Positions 37,813 to 46,819 of a DNA stretch of 64,000 nucleotides are shown piece by piece. The stretch comes from Lysobacterales bacterium (GTDB taxonomy: Bacteria > Pseudomonadota > Gammaproteobacteria > Xanthomonadales > UBA2363): NCBI GenBank assembly GCA_019634735.1, contig JAHCAT010000012.1:1-64000 (forward strand). The letters are read 5' to 3'. Each line of letters starts with the position of its first letter. The first letter of the stretch is position 1. Both the position numbers and the translations under genes were made by a program. The notes beneath the pieces were generated by a model. It had not been told where the DNA came from and searched no databases. It saw only the letters and a list, made by a program, of their open reading frames with translations.

Positions 37813-40539
37813 TCAATCGTCCCGGCCGGCCAGGATCTCCACCAGTTGCCCGCGGGTATGGCGCAGCGGGGCGGGCAGCGCCTCCTCCGGCAGAGCCATC
37901 AGGGGATCGATCCAGCGCTGCCGGGTCGCGGCCGCCGCTGCCGCATCGCCAACCTCTTCCTGGGCACGCCACAGCTCGGCGACCAGATGCAGCTCGACCG
38001 GGGCCAGGGCGGCCGGATCGGTGTTGTCGTATCCGGCCAGAACCGGCGCGAGCAGGTCCACCGATTCGGCGGCACGGCCGTCGCGGCGCAGGTTCCGGGA
38101 CTGGTTGAGCAGCGACTCGCGGGTCGACGGGTGCGCTGGGCCAAGCACCGCCTGCCGGCGCTCGACAACCTGCGCGGCCAGCGCTGCCGCCTCGCGGTGG
38201 CGCCCGGCGCGGCCCAGCATCGATGCCTGCGAATCGAGCGATTGCAGGGTGTCGGGGTGGTCGGAACCGAGGCTTTCGCGGCGCTGTTCCAGCACTTCGC
38301 CCTGCAGCGCCAGCGCCTCGTCGAGGCGGTCCAGGCGGGCCAGTGATGTGGCTAGGTTCTGCTTGCTGCGCAGCGTCTGGGGATGCTCGGCGCCTAGCAC
38401 GCGGGCGCGCGCCGCCGCCACCTGGACCATGAGCGGAAGCGCCTCCTCGACGCGACCGAGCTGGACCAGGGTCGACGCCATGTTGTTGAGCTCGCCCAGG
38501 GTCGAGGGGTGTTCGGCGCCGGAGACGCGCGAGCGCAGCGCATAGCCCTCGCGCTGCAGGGCGAGCGCCGCCTCGTAGTCGCCCAGGGTGCCGACCACGG
38601 CGCCCAGGTTGCTCAGCGCCGACAGGGTCAGGTCGTGCTCTTCGCCCAGGCTGGCGCGCCGTCCTGCCAGAACCGCTTCGAGTTCCACGCGGGCGGCATG
38701 CCACTCGCCCAGGCGGACCAGGGTGATGCCAAGGTTGTTGCGCGCGCTCAGTACGCTGGCCGGATCGACGTCGGCGCGCACGACGAGCTGCCCGAGCGCG
38801 TGCTCCTGCAAGGCCCTGGCTGCGGCGAATTCCCCCTGGGACATCAGGGCCTGGGCGAGCTGAAGGCGCGCCGACTCCGTGGCCGGATGGCCCGGCGGCA
38901 GGAAGCGCTCGCCATCCTCCAGGCTCCGCTGCGCCACGTCGCGCGCCTCATCCGAGCGACCCTGGCGATCGATGGCGCTGGCCAGGTCGGCACGCGCCTT
39001 GATCGCCCGGGCGTCGCCGCTGCCGGCCAGCGCCTCGCGCTGGGCTGCCACGGCGCGAAGGTCGGACTCGGCTGCGGCGTAGAGCCCGAGCTCGAGGCGG
39101 ACCTGGGCAAGGCTGTAGCGCAGCTCGGCCGCCAGCGCCGGCTGGTTGTCGAACTGCCGTTGCAGGGCGGCCTCAGCGCGCTCCAGGACGTGCTGGTCGA
39201 TGACCGCCCGCGCCAGATCGGCGGCCGACAGCGCCTGCGCGGCCCGCTCGAAATCCGGCAGCAGGGTCGCCGACTCGGGGTGGCGGCCAAGCTGCTCGCG
39301 CTGCAGGCCGAGCAGGCCCTCGCCCATCGCCCGCACGTCGATGGTGCGCAGCATGCTGCGCTGGAAACTGGCCACCTGCTCGAGCTCCAGGCCGCGCTCC
39401 TCGGCCAGCCGCCGTTGCGCCTGCGCCTGGTCCAGGCCGTACAGGCTCACCGCAAGACCGGCGACCAGGGCGACGAACACGGCGACGGTGGCGGCCAGGC
39501 CGACGCGATGGCGGCGAACGAACTTGGCGGCCAGGTAGGACCGCGAGGCCGGCATGGCCTGCAACGGCCGGTTGGCCAGGAAGCGGCGCAGCTCGGCGGC
39601 CAGCGCACCGGCCGATTCGTAGCGGTCGGCGCGGTCGTGCGCCACGGCCTTCATGACGATGGCATCGAGCTCGTGAAGCCGCCGGCGACGCAGGCGCCCG
39701 CCGATTTCGACGCCGGGCGCCGGTCGCAGCCGCGCAGAGGGCGGCTGGAGCGTGGTCGCCCCGGTCCGCGCCGTCGCCTGGCTCGCGCTGGACAACCCGG
39801 AGCGATCGCCGACGATCAGCTCGTACAGGACGACGCCGAGCGAATAGACGTCGCTGCGGGTGTCGATCGCCGATGCCGAGCCGGCGAACTGCTCCGGACT
39901 CATGTAGTCGGGCGTGCCGGCACGCTCGGTCGCGGACATGTCGCCGAAGCCCGCCCGGCTGGCCGCGGTGGCGATGCCGAAATCGATGATGCGTGGCTGC
40001 AGCACGCCATCGACCCGCGTCACCAGGATGTTGGCGGGCTTGAGGTCGCGATGGACGACGCCCTTCTGGTGGGCGTGCTGGACGCCGTCGCAGATGCGCG
40101 ACATCAGCGCCAGGCGCCCGATCAGGTCCAGGCCGGCCTCCGCGCAGGCGCGCGTCAGGGGCTGACCCTCGATGAACTCCATGGCGAAGAACGGCACGCC
40201 TTCGGCGGTGGTGCCGGCATCGAAGATGCGGGCGATCGCCGGATGCTGCATCTGCGCCAGGGTCTGGCACTCGACCTCGAACCAGGCGCGCTGCCTTGCG
40301 TCGAAGCGGCGCCCGCGCAACAGCTTCAGCGCAACGGTGCGGCGCACGGGCTCGAGCTGGCTGGCGCGGAAGACCTGGCCCATGCCACCCTCGCCAAGCA
40401 CGGCCTCGACGCGATAGCGACCGGCGACCAGCTGGCCCAGCGCAGGATCGCCGCCGGTGGCGCCGGCATCGGATGCGCCATCCTCCAGCCACCGGGTGGC
40501 CTCGTCGTCCGCCGTCTCGCCCCCGTGCCCCATGGTCAT
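37813..40539 (-). CDS. Membrane Ser/Thr protein kinase with TPR sensor domain
   Basis: About 908 residues from the ATG at 40539 (MTMGHGGE; the next ATG at 40533 also possible, while an upstream TTG at 40629 would reach into the divergent promoter). Kinase domain about 40-330: GEGGMGQV at 49-56, K72, D165 in HRDLKPAN, D186 in DFG, all present. One membrane helix near 345-370, then about ten TPR units with repeated LGAEHPQTLRSKQNLA-type sequence. It is divergent from the FHA-GGDEF gene, 125 bases away, which suggests a phosphosignalling pair. Paralogue of the kinase at 28.4 kb. Confidence 0.9.
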   Translation of the reverse strand: MTMGHGGETADDEATRWLEDGASDAGATGGDPALGQLVAGRYRVEAVLGEGGMGQVFRASQLEPVRRTVALKLLRGRRFDARQRAWFEVECQTLAQMQHPAIARIFDAGTTAEGVPFFAMEFIEGQPLTRACAEAGLDLIGRLALMSRICDGVQHAHQKGVVHRDLKPANILVTRVDGVLQPRIIDFGIATAASRAGFGDMSATERAGTPDYMSPEQFAGSASAIDTRSDVYSLGVVLYELIVGDRSGLSSASQATARTGATTLQPPSARLRPAPGVEIGGRLRRRRLHELDAIVMKAVAHDRADRYESAGALAAELRRFLANRPLQAMPASRSYLAAKFVRRHRVGLAATVAVFVALVAGLAVSLYGLDQAQAQRRLAEERGLELEQVASFQRSMLRTIDVRAMGEGLLGLQREQLGRHPESATLLPDFERAAQALSAADLARAVIDQHVLERAEAALQRQFDNQPALAAELRYSLAQVRLELGLYAAAESDLRAVAAQREALAGSGDARAIKARADLASAIDRQGRSDEARDVAQRSLEDGERFLPPGHPATESARLQLAQALMSQGEFAAARALQEHALGQLVVRADVDPASVLSARNNLGITLVRLGEWHAARVELEAVLAGRRASLGEEHDLTLSALSNLGAVVGTLGDYEAALALQREGYALRSRVSGAEHPSTLGELNNMASTLVQLGRVEEALPLMVQVAAARARVLGAEHPQTLRSKQNLATSLARLDRLDEALALQGEVLEQRRESLGSDHPDTLQSLDSQASMLGRAGRHREAAALAAQVVERRQAVLGPAHPSTRESLLNQSRNLRRDGRAAESVDLLAPVLAGYDNTDPAALAPVELHLVAELWRAQEEVGDAAAAAATRQRWIDPLMALPEEALPAPLRHTRGQLVEILAGRDD

Positions 40540-40635
40540 CCGCCCACTCCCCGCCCCCGCGCCACGGATCATGGCAGCACCGCCTTGCATTCGCGACCTT
40601 GGTCGCCCCTTGTGCCCGCCAGCGGACAATTCCGA

Positions 40636-40641
40636 TAGACT
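40636..40641 (+). promoter_or_regulatory. Candidate -10 box TAGACT of the FHA-GGDEF gene
   Basis: TAGACT in the 125-bp gap shared with the divergent kinase gene, 23 bases before the ATG. No good -35. Confidence 0.35.
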
Positions 40642-40664
40642 CCGGGCGGTCTCCGAGGGGCGCC

Positions 40665-41564
40665 ATGAACCGACGCAGCGACGACGGCAGCACGACCCGC
40701 CGCACCGTGATCAGCCCCGGGCCCGATCGTCCGGACCTGAACACCGCCTGCCTGGTCGTCATCCATGGCGAGGGGCTGGGCAAGCGCATCGACATCGGCG
40801 AACAGCCGATCGTCATCGGCCGTTCCCACGAGGTCGACCTGCGCATCGGCCATGCCAGCGTGTCGCGTCGCCACTGCGAAGTCTGGCGCGAGGGCGAGCG
40901 CTGCCACGTGCGCGACCTCGGCGCCACCAACCGGACCCGGGTCAACGACCTGCCGGTCGAGCTGGTCGAACTGGCCGATGGCGACCACGTCACCATCGGC
41001 GAGAGCATCCTCAAGTTCATCGGCGAGGGCAGCGTCGAGGCCCGCTACCACGAGGAGGTCTACCAGGTCGCCACCCACGACGCCTTGACCCAGCTCTACA
41101 ACCGCCGTCACTTCGCGGAGATCTTCGACAAGGAGATCACCCGGGCGCAGCGCCGCGACCGGCCATTGACCGTGTGCATCCTCGACGTCGACCTGTTCAA
41201 GCCGGTCAATGACCAGTTCGGCCACATCGCCGGCGACAGCGTGCTGCGCCAGATCGGCGAGATCATGCGCGAGCATGTGCGCGGCGACGACGTCGCCGCC
41301 CGCATCGGTGGCGAGGAGTTCGCCGTGCTGTTGCCCGAGACCCCGCTGGACGCAGCGGTGCGATTTGCCGACCGGCTCCGGCAGGCGGTCTCGGCGCGAC
41401 CGCTGGCGATCACCCCCGACACCGCCCGCACGCTCACCGTCAGCATCGGCGTCGCCGCCCTGGCGCCCGGCCGCGACGACCGCAGCACCTTGATGGCCGC
41501 GGCCGACGCCGCCCTCTACCGGGCCAAGGCGCAAGGGCGCAACCGGGTCTGCAGCGACGACTGA
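40665..41564 (+). CDS. FHA domain-GGDEF diguanylate cyclase
   Basis: 299 residues. An FHA domain (about 30-110; IGRSHEVDLRI, SVSRRHCEV, NRTRVNDL) binds phosphothreonine peptides. The GGDEF domain (about 130-295) carries an intact active site GGEEF at 215-219 and the inhibitory I-site RGDD at 206-209, so it should make cyclic di-GMP and be product-inhibited. Cytoplasmic, no membrane helix. The FHA domain could read a phosphothreonine made by the divergent kinase (inference). The frame upstream of the ATG at 40665 is not used because it would cover the promoter. Confidence 0.93.
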   Translation: MNRRSDDGSTTRRTVISPGPDRPDLNTACLVVIHGEGLGKRIDIGEQPIVIGRSHEVDLRIGHASVSRRHCEVWREGERCHVRDLGATNRTRVNDLPVELVELADGDHVTIGESILKFIGEGSVEARYHEEVYQVATHDALTQLYNRRHFAEIFDKEITRAQRRDRPLTVCILDVDLFKPVNDQFGHIAGDSVLRQIGEIMREHVRGDDVAARIGGEEFAVLLPETPLDAAVRFADRLRQAVSARPLAITPDTARTLTVSIGVAALAPGRDDRSTLMAAADAALYRAKAQGRNRVCSDD

Positions 41565-41596
41565 CGCCGCCGCGCCCGAGGGGCGCCCGTAGCCGC

Positions 41597-43303
41597 TCAG
41601 TCCACCTTGCCGGCTTCGCCGTCCTCGCTGCCGGCATCGTCAGCGCCACCCTCGCCGGTACCGGATGCCGGCGCGCGTCCCGCGCCCAGCAGGCCGTTGA
41701 GATCGCCCAGGTCGGACAGTCCGACCTCGCGCAGCAGGGCATCGACCAGCGGCCGCTGCGCACGGTAGCGCAGCGCGTGGTCGACCACCGAACCGGCCAG
41801 GTTGCCGTTGCCGCCACTGCCGCCACCCTCGCCCGCGGCACCCGTGCCCATGCCCATGCCGCGCACATCGACGATCCGGATGCCGTCGATGCGTTCCATG
41901 GGCCGCACCGACTGCTCGATGATCTCAGGCAGGCGGCGCAGCAGCTCGAGGCGGATCTCCAGGGCCACCTGTTCGTCGCTCAGGGCGTTGCGGGCCTGGT
42001 TGATGGCACGCTGGCCCTCCGCCTCGACCCGGTAGCGTTCCTCGTCGGCCTGTGCGCGGATGCGCACGGCATCGGCCTCGCCGGTGGCCGCCACGCGCAG
42101 GGCCTCGGCACGGTCGTCGGACGCCTTCTTGTCCGCTTCGGCCGCGACCATGATGGCGATCGCCTCCTGTTCGGCCTGCTCGCGCGCCTGCACCAACCGC
42201 ACCGCCTTGGAGCGCTCGGCCACCGCCGTCTCGCGGACCTTCTTGACCTCTTCCTCGGCGGCGACGGCCTTGGCGAGCGCAGTGTCGGCGTCGGCCTTGG
42301 CCGCCGACTCCTCCTGCGACTTGTGCGAGACCGCGATCTCGCGTTCCTGGTCGGCGATGCGCACCGCGCGCTCGCGTTCGATCTCCCGCTGCTCGATCAG
42401 GCGGCGCTTCTCGATCTCGGCCTCGGCGATCGCCCGGTCCGAGGCGATCTTGGCCTGCTCGGCCTCGCGGTGGCGCTCCGCCTCCTGCTGGGCGATGGTC
42501 GCCGCCGCCTCGGCGGCGCGCACCTTGACCTCCTGGTCCTGCAGCAGGCGCGCGTATTCCTGGTCCCGGGCGATCTCCAGCGACTGCCGCTCGGTCTGCA
42601 GGTTCTTCATCTCGATCTGGATCTTGGTGTCGCGCTCGATGTCGTTGCGCTGCTTGCGGCGCAGCTCGATCTCCTGGGTGAGCTTGGTCAGGCCCTGGGC
42701 GTCGAAGGCGTTCTGCGGGTTGAAGAAGTCCGCAGCGGTCTGGTCGAGGCCGGTCAGCGACACCGACTCCAGCTCCAGGCCGTTCTTGAGCAGGTCCTCG
42801 GCGACCGCGACCTGCACCTTCTGGGCGAAGTCGACGCGGTTCTCGTGCAGGCCTTCCATGGTCATGCCGGCCGCCACCGCGCGCAGGGCATCGACGAACT
42901 TGCCCTCGACCAGCTCCTTGAGCGCCGCCGGCTCCATGGTGCGGCGGCCCAGCGTCTGCGCCGCGGTCGAGATCGCCGCGGCATCCGGCTTGACGCGCAC
43001 GTAGAACTCGGCCTGCACGTCGACGCGCATGCGGTCGTGGGTGATCAGCGCCGCCTCACGGGCACGCAGGACCTCCAGCTTGAGCGTGTTCATGTTGACC
43101 GGGATCGTCTCGTGCAACACCGGCAGCACCAGGGCGCCGCCGTCGCGCACCACGCGCTCGCCGCCCAGCCCGGTTCGCACGAAGGCGATCTCCTTGCTGG
43201 CCCGGTGGTACAGGCGCGCGAACACCAGTCCGAGCGCGAACAGCGCGATCAGGATGATCACGGCGGGCACGATCACGCCCATGTACGGAATGTTCAGGTC
43301 CAT
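41597..43303 (-). CDS. yqiK: Flotillin-like SPFH protein (YqiK type)
   Basis: 568 residues. One N-terminal membrane helix (about 9-30), SPFH/band-7 domain (about 35-200), then a long Ala/Glu-rich coiled coil (about 210-440) and a Gly-rich tail. Flotillins organise membrane microdomains and are linked to envelope stress. It is the last gene of the RHH-pspA-yqiJ-flotillin operon; the gap to yqiJ is 73 bases. Full length for the family. Confidence 0.92.
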   Translation of the reverse strand: MDLNIPYMGVIVPAVIILIALFALGLVFARLYHRASKEIAFVRTGLGGERVVRDGGALVLPVLHETIPVNMNTLKLEVLRAREAALITHDRMRVDVQAEFYVRVKPDAAAISTAAQTLGRRTMEPAALKELVEGKFVDALRAVAAGMTMEGLHENRVDFAQKVQVAVAEDLLKNGLELESVSLTGLDQTAADFFNPQNAFDAQGLTKLTQEIELRRKQRNDIERDTKIQIEMKNLQTERQSLEIARDQEYARLLQDQEVKVRAAEAAATIAQQEAERHREAEQAKIASDRAIAEAEIEKRRLIEQREIERERAVRIADQEREIAVSHKSQEESAAKADADTALAKAVAAEEEVKKVRETAVAERSKAVRLVQAREQAEQEAIAIMVAAEADKKASDDRAEALRVAATGEADAVRIRAQADEERYRVEAEGQRAINQARNALSDEQVALEIRLELLRRLPEIIEQSVRPMERIDGIRIVDVRGMGMGTGAAGEGGGSGGNGNLAGSVVDHALRYRAQRPLVDALLREVGLSDLGDLNGLLGAGRAPASGTGEGGADDAGSEDGEAGKVD

Positions 43304-43376
43304 CGTCCTCTCCCCAGGAAGCGGTTCGCCGGTGGTTGCCGGCCATCAACGTGCAAAACGGCCCACGCGGGCCAGA

Positions 43377-44066
43377 TCAGGCGCCATCCACCAGCGCCGG
43401 GTTCGGATTGGCGATCACCGCGAAGCGGCCGCCGCCGGTGCGACGCACCAGCAGCACCACGGCGCCGGCCGGGAACGACTCGGCGGCATCCTCCGGTTCC
43501 GCCAGCACGTAGTGGTCGGTGCCGAAGCGGTCGCGGACCCTGGCCTGCGCCGGCAGGCCCGCGCGCGCCGTGCCGGCCACCACGGTACCGGTCAGCCCGA
43601 CCAGCTGGTCGAGGTCGATCGCGCTGCTCTCGTCGCCAGGCAGGACGCGCGCCAGCACGCCACTGCACCAGCGCACCGGCGGCAGTGCCGCAGCCAGCGC
43701 CAGCGGCGCGGCCAGCAGCACCGGTGCCGGGGCGCCGAACAGCGAGCGCATCAGGTTCTGGCCGACCAGCCCGATCAGGCCGAACAGCGCGAGCAGGATG
43801 ATCAGCACCATCAGCACCGGCACCTTGCCGATGTGCAGCCAGGCCAGGAAGCGCCCGACCACGCCCTGCACGTCCGCGCCGGTCGCCTCCATGCCGGTGC
43901 CGGCATCGCTGCCTGCCGATGAAGGCAGCAGCAGGTCGTCCACCACGTCGTTCAGGCCGACCCCGGTGACCAGCGCGACCAGCTCGGCCAGGGCCAGGCC
44001 GACCATCACCAGCAGCGCCACCACGAACGGTGCGTTTCCGGCAGCGGTCACCCAGGCCATGGCCAT
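43377..44066 (-). CDS. yqiJ: Inner-membrane OB-fold protein YqiJ
   Basis: 229 residues. Three hydrophobic segments (about 9-35, 75-100, 105-130) and a C-terminal OB/NfeD-like domain (about 150-225; LVGLTGTVVAGTARAGLPAQ, FPAGAVVLLVRRTGGGRFAV). In E. coli yqiJ lies next to the flotillin gene yqiK, and NfeD-like proteins pair with flotillins elsewhere. Start at 44066 (MAMAWVTAAG); 44060 also possible. It fits a membrane-domain scaffold role; the biochemical role is unknown. Confidence 0.88.
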   Translation of the reverse strand: MAMAWVTAAGNAPFVVALLVMVGLALAELVALVTGVGLNDVVDDLLLPSSAGSDAGTGMEATGADVQGVVGRFLAWLHIGKVPVLMVLIILLALFGLIGLVGQNLMRSLFGAPAPVLLAAPLALAAALPPVRWCSGVLARVLPGDESSAIDLDQLVGLTGTVVAGTARAGLPAQARVRDRFGTDHYVLAEPEDAAESFPAGAVVLLVRRTGGGRFAVIANPNPALVDGA

Positions 44067-44115
44067 CCCCGGCCGGCAGCCGCCGTGGCGCGCGGACGCC
44101 GACGCGCCGCGATCG

Positions 44116-44793
44116 TCATTTGCCGGCCTTGAGCGAGGCCAGCCGTTCGGCGACCCGGTTGCGTCGCGCCAGCTCCTCCAGCTCGGCCAGCCGTGCGGCA
44201 TTGCCGTCGCTGGTGCCGCTCAGGCCGGCGACGCCGGCATGACGCTGGAAGATGCGCTCGAACGCCTCGCCGGCGCGCTCGCCGCGCGCCTGCACCGACT
44301 CGCCCGGCGCGCTGGTACCGGTCGCGGTGCCGGTGGTCGAGGCCTGCTGTTCCCGGCTGCGGCGGAAATCCGCCAGCGCCGCCCGCATCTCGCGTTTCTT
44401 GGCCTGCAGGGCGACCACGTAGCCCTCCAGGCGGGCCTTGTCCTCGGCCAGGGCCGACAACCGCGATTCCAGCACCGGCACCTGGGCCTCGATGTCGATC
44501 TGCCGCTCGACGGCGGCGGTGGCCAGGTCCTCGCGACCGCTGTCCAGGGCGATCCGCGCCTGCTCGCCGAGCTCGTCGAGGCGGGCGCCGTCCTCGGCAA
44601 GCCGCTTCGCGGTGAGGTGGCGCTGCGCCTCGACCTGGCCTAGATCGGCGCGGACATCGGCGATGGCGCCGTCGATCTCGCGGATCGCCTGCTCCATCAC
44701 GGCTTCCGGCGCGATGTTCTCGACGGCATCGACCAGGGCGTGGAAACCCCCGGCGATCAGGCGGCCGACGCGGCCGGACAGGGATTCGCTCAT
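44116..44793 (-). CDS. pspA: PspA/IM30 family protein
   Basis: 225 residues, almost entirely helical, coiled-coil Ala/Glu/Arg/Leu-rich, as in the ESCRT-III-like PspA/IM30/Vipp1 family that binds membranes and preserves the proton gradient under stress. The N-terminal amphipathic stretch reads MSESLSGRVGRLIAGGFHAL, and EQAIREIDGAIADVRADL lies near residue 40. The C-terminal part is a linker rich in Gly, Thr and Ala followed by a short helix. Second gene of the RHH-pspA-yqiJ-flotillin operon. The upstream gap to the RHH gene is 25 bases. Confidence 0.9.
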   Translation of the reverse strand: MSESLSGRVGRLIAGGFHALVDAVENIAPEAVMEQAIREIDGAIADVRADLGQVEAQRHLTAKRLAEDGARLDELGEQARIALDSGREDLATAAVERQIDIEAQVPVLESRLSALAEDKARLEGYVVALQAKKREMRAALADFRRSREQQASTTGTATGTSAPGESVQARGERAGEAFERIFQRHAGVAGLSGTSDGNAARLAELEELARRNRVAERLASLKAGK

Positions 44794-44818
44794 GGCAGCA
44801 CTCCTCGAAGTGGCAGGA

Positions 44819-45331
44819 TCAGCGGGATTGTTCACCATCGGCGACCGCCCCGGCCATCGCCGGGGCCAGGGCCGAACGCGCCCGGTGCGCCAGCGCATCG
44901 GGCTCATGACAACCGGGAAAGCCGGCGCGCGCAAGCTGCACCACGGAATCGACCAGCGCCAGCAGGCGGTCGCCGAGGCCCTGCTCGAAACGCCGCACGT
45001 ACTCGCCCGCCTCGCCCGACGCCGGGGCGGGTCCGGCAGCCAGCACGAAGGCCGTAGCCTCCGGCAGCCAGGCCAGGGCCCTGGCGACCAGCTCGGAGCG
45101 GGCGCCACTGGCCAGCTCGGCCTGCCGCAAGGCCCGCTCCGGGGCCGCGAACAACGCCCGGCTGTAGTCCCAGGCAGCGCCGGCATCGGCCACGCCGGCC
45201 TGGCGCAGGCGCGCCTCGGCGATCAGGGCGCGGATCTTCTCGCTCAGGTTGGTGGCGCCCGACAGGGACGCGCTGGCCAGGAAGCCCAGGTCGTCCTCGT
45301 CGAGCCGCAGGGTGACGGTCTGCTTGGCCAT
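44819..45331 (-). CDS. Ribbon-helix-helix-like protein heading the PspA-flotillin operon
   Basis: 170 residues. The N terminus (about 1-45; MAKQTVTLRLDEDDLGFLAS, then NLSEKIRALIAEARLR) looks like a ribbon-helix-helix DNA-binding domain: an alternating beta strand followed by two helices. The remaining 125 residues are helical and Ala-rich, and I recognise no known domain. The start at 45331 is preferred over the ATG at 45388, which would lie inside the candidate promoter. An 11-bp direct repeat, typical of RHH operators, lies 45 bases before the start. It may autoregulate the operon; this is inference. Confidence 0.75.
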   Translation of the reverse strand: MAKQTVTLRLDEDDLGFLASASLSGATNLSEKIRALIAEARLRQAGVADAGAAWDYSRALFAAPERALRQAELASGARSELVARALAWLPEATAFVLAAGPAPASGEAGEYVRRFEQGLGDRLLALVDSVVQLARAGFPGCHEPDALAHRARSALAPAMAGAVADGEQSR

Positions 45332-45373
45332 GTCGGCGCTCCAGAGGCAGGGTGAGTGCATCCTGCCACGAAC

Positions 45374-45402
45374 GAAATACGTTTGCAATACGTTTGTATC
45401 AA
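45374..45402 (-). promoter_or_regulatory. Candidate promoter and operator of the RHH-pspA-yqiJ-flotillin operon
   Basis: On the minus strand, TTGATA (45402-45397, overlapping the ispG stop) and TATTTC (45379-45374) lie 17 bases apart. The spacer and -10 contain the direct repeat AATACGTTTG (plus-strand view) at 45376-45385 and 45387-45396, exactly 11 bp apart. AT-richness is well above the surroundings. The 11-bp spacing is one helical turn and suits cooperative RHH binding. Confidence 0.5.
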
Positions 45403-46661
45403 GCCTTGTGGGGCGGCTCGACTGCGCCCCAGCGTTTCGCCACGTAGTCGTCGATCACCGCCACGAAATCTTCCGCGATGCGTTCCCCGCGCAGGGTCAG
45501 GGCCTTGGTGCCGTCGATGAATACCGGGGCCGCCGGCGCCTCGCCGGTGCCCGGCAGGGAGATGCCGATGTCGGCATGACGGCTCTCGCCGGGGCCGTTG
45601 ACCACGCAACCCATCACCGCCAGCGACAGGTTCTCGACGCCCGGATAACGCAGCTTCCAGTCCGGCATGCGCTCGCGCACATGGTCGGTGACCTGCCGCG
45701 CCAGCGCCTGGAAGAAGGTCGAGGTGGTGCGGCCGCAGCCCGGGCAGGCGGTCACCATCGGCGCGAAGGCGCGCAGGCCCAGGGTCTGCAACAGCTCCTG
45801 GGCGACCACCACCTCGTCGCTGCGAGACTGGCCTGGCTCGGGGGTCAGCGAGATGCGGATGGTGTCGCCGATGCCCTCCTGCAGCAGCACTGCCAGGGCC
45901 GCGGCCGAGGCCACGATGCCCTTGCTGCCCATGCCCGCCTCGGTCAGGCCCAGGTGCAGGGCATGATCGCTGCGCCGGGCCAGGTCGCGGTACACCGCGA
46001 TCAGTTCCTGCACGCCGGAGACCTTGGCCGACAGCACGATGCGCTCGCGCGCCAGACCCAGCTCCTCGGCGCGCGCCGCCGAGTCCAGGGCCGAGCGCAC
46101 CAGAGCCTCGCGCAGCACCCGCCCGGAATCCCAGGGCTGCGCCCGGGCGCTGTTCTCGTCCATCAGGCGCGCCGCCAGCGCCTGGTCCAGGGAACCCCAA
46201 TTGACGCCGATTCGCACCGGCCTGTCGTTGGCGATCGCGGTCTCGACGATCGCGGAGAACTGGCTGTCCTTCTTCTGGCCGAAGCCGACGTTGCCGGGAT
46301 TGATCCGGTACTTGGCCAGCGCCCGCGCGCAGGCCGGCTCGGCGGCCAGCAACTGGTGGCCGTTGTAATGGAAGTCGCCGATCAGCGGCACCGACACGTT
46401 CATCAGGTCCAGCTTGTCGCGAATCCTGGGCACCGCGGCAGCGGCCTCCGGCGTGTTCACGGTGAGCCGCACCAGCTCCGATCCGGCGCGCCACAGCTGC
46501 GCGACCTGGCGGACCGTACCGGCGACGTCGGCGGTATCGGTGTTGGTCATCGACTGCACCACCACCGGCGCGCCGCCGCCCACCAGCACGCCGGCGATGC
46601 GCACGGCGCGGCTGGCCCGGCGGGACCCGGGGCCGAAGCGGTCGGGATGGTCCTGTGTCAT
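45399..46661 (-). CDS. ispG: 4-hydroxy-3-methylbut-2-en-1-yl diphosphate synthase (flavodoxin)
   Basis: Penultimate step of the MEP isoprenoid pathway: converts MEcPP to HMBPP with a [4Fe-4S] cluster; cytoplasmic. 420 residues. Cluster ligands are visible in [14 protein letters not shown] (two Cys) and [11 protein letters not shown], which also holds the conserved glutamate. Other motifs: [13 protein letters not shown] and [20 protein letters not shown]. The start at 46661 (MTQDHPDRF) is 158 bases from divergent xseA. Ends immediately before the stress operon promoter. Confidence 0.97.
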   Translation of the reverse strand: MTQDHPDRFGPGSRRASRAVRIAGVLVGGGAPVVVQSMTNTDTADVAGTVRQVAQLWRAGSELVRLTVNTPEAAAAVPRIRDKLDLMNVSVPLIGDFHYNGHQLLAAEPACARALAKYRINPGNVGFGQKKDSQFSAIVETAIANDRPVRIGVNWGSLDQALAARLMDENSARAQPWDSGRVLREALVRSALDSAARAEELGLARERIVLSAKVSGVQELIAVYRDLARRSDHALHLGLTEAGMGSKGIVASAAALAVLLQEGIGDTIRISLTPEPGQSRSDEVVVAQELLQTLGLRAFAPMVTACPGCGRTTSTFFQALARQVTDHVRERMPDWKLRYPGVENLSLAVMGCVVNGPGESRHADIGISLPGTGEAPAAPVFIDGTKALTLRGERIAEDFVAVIDDYVAKRWGAVEPPHKA

Positions 46662-46819
46662 GGTCGATGCCTGTGCGCTTGCTGACCCTGGCTGGCGGTG
46701 GCGGTTGAGCGGATCGGTCCTTTCGCCCAGACTGGTCCGCCGCACGCACCCGTCCGAACCATGGCCCGCCCGTCGAAGTCCGCGCCCACGTGGCCGGCGC
46801 AAGAGTGTAACCGGCGCCC

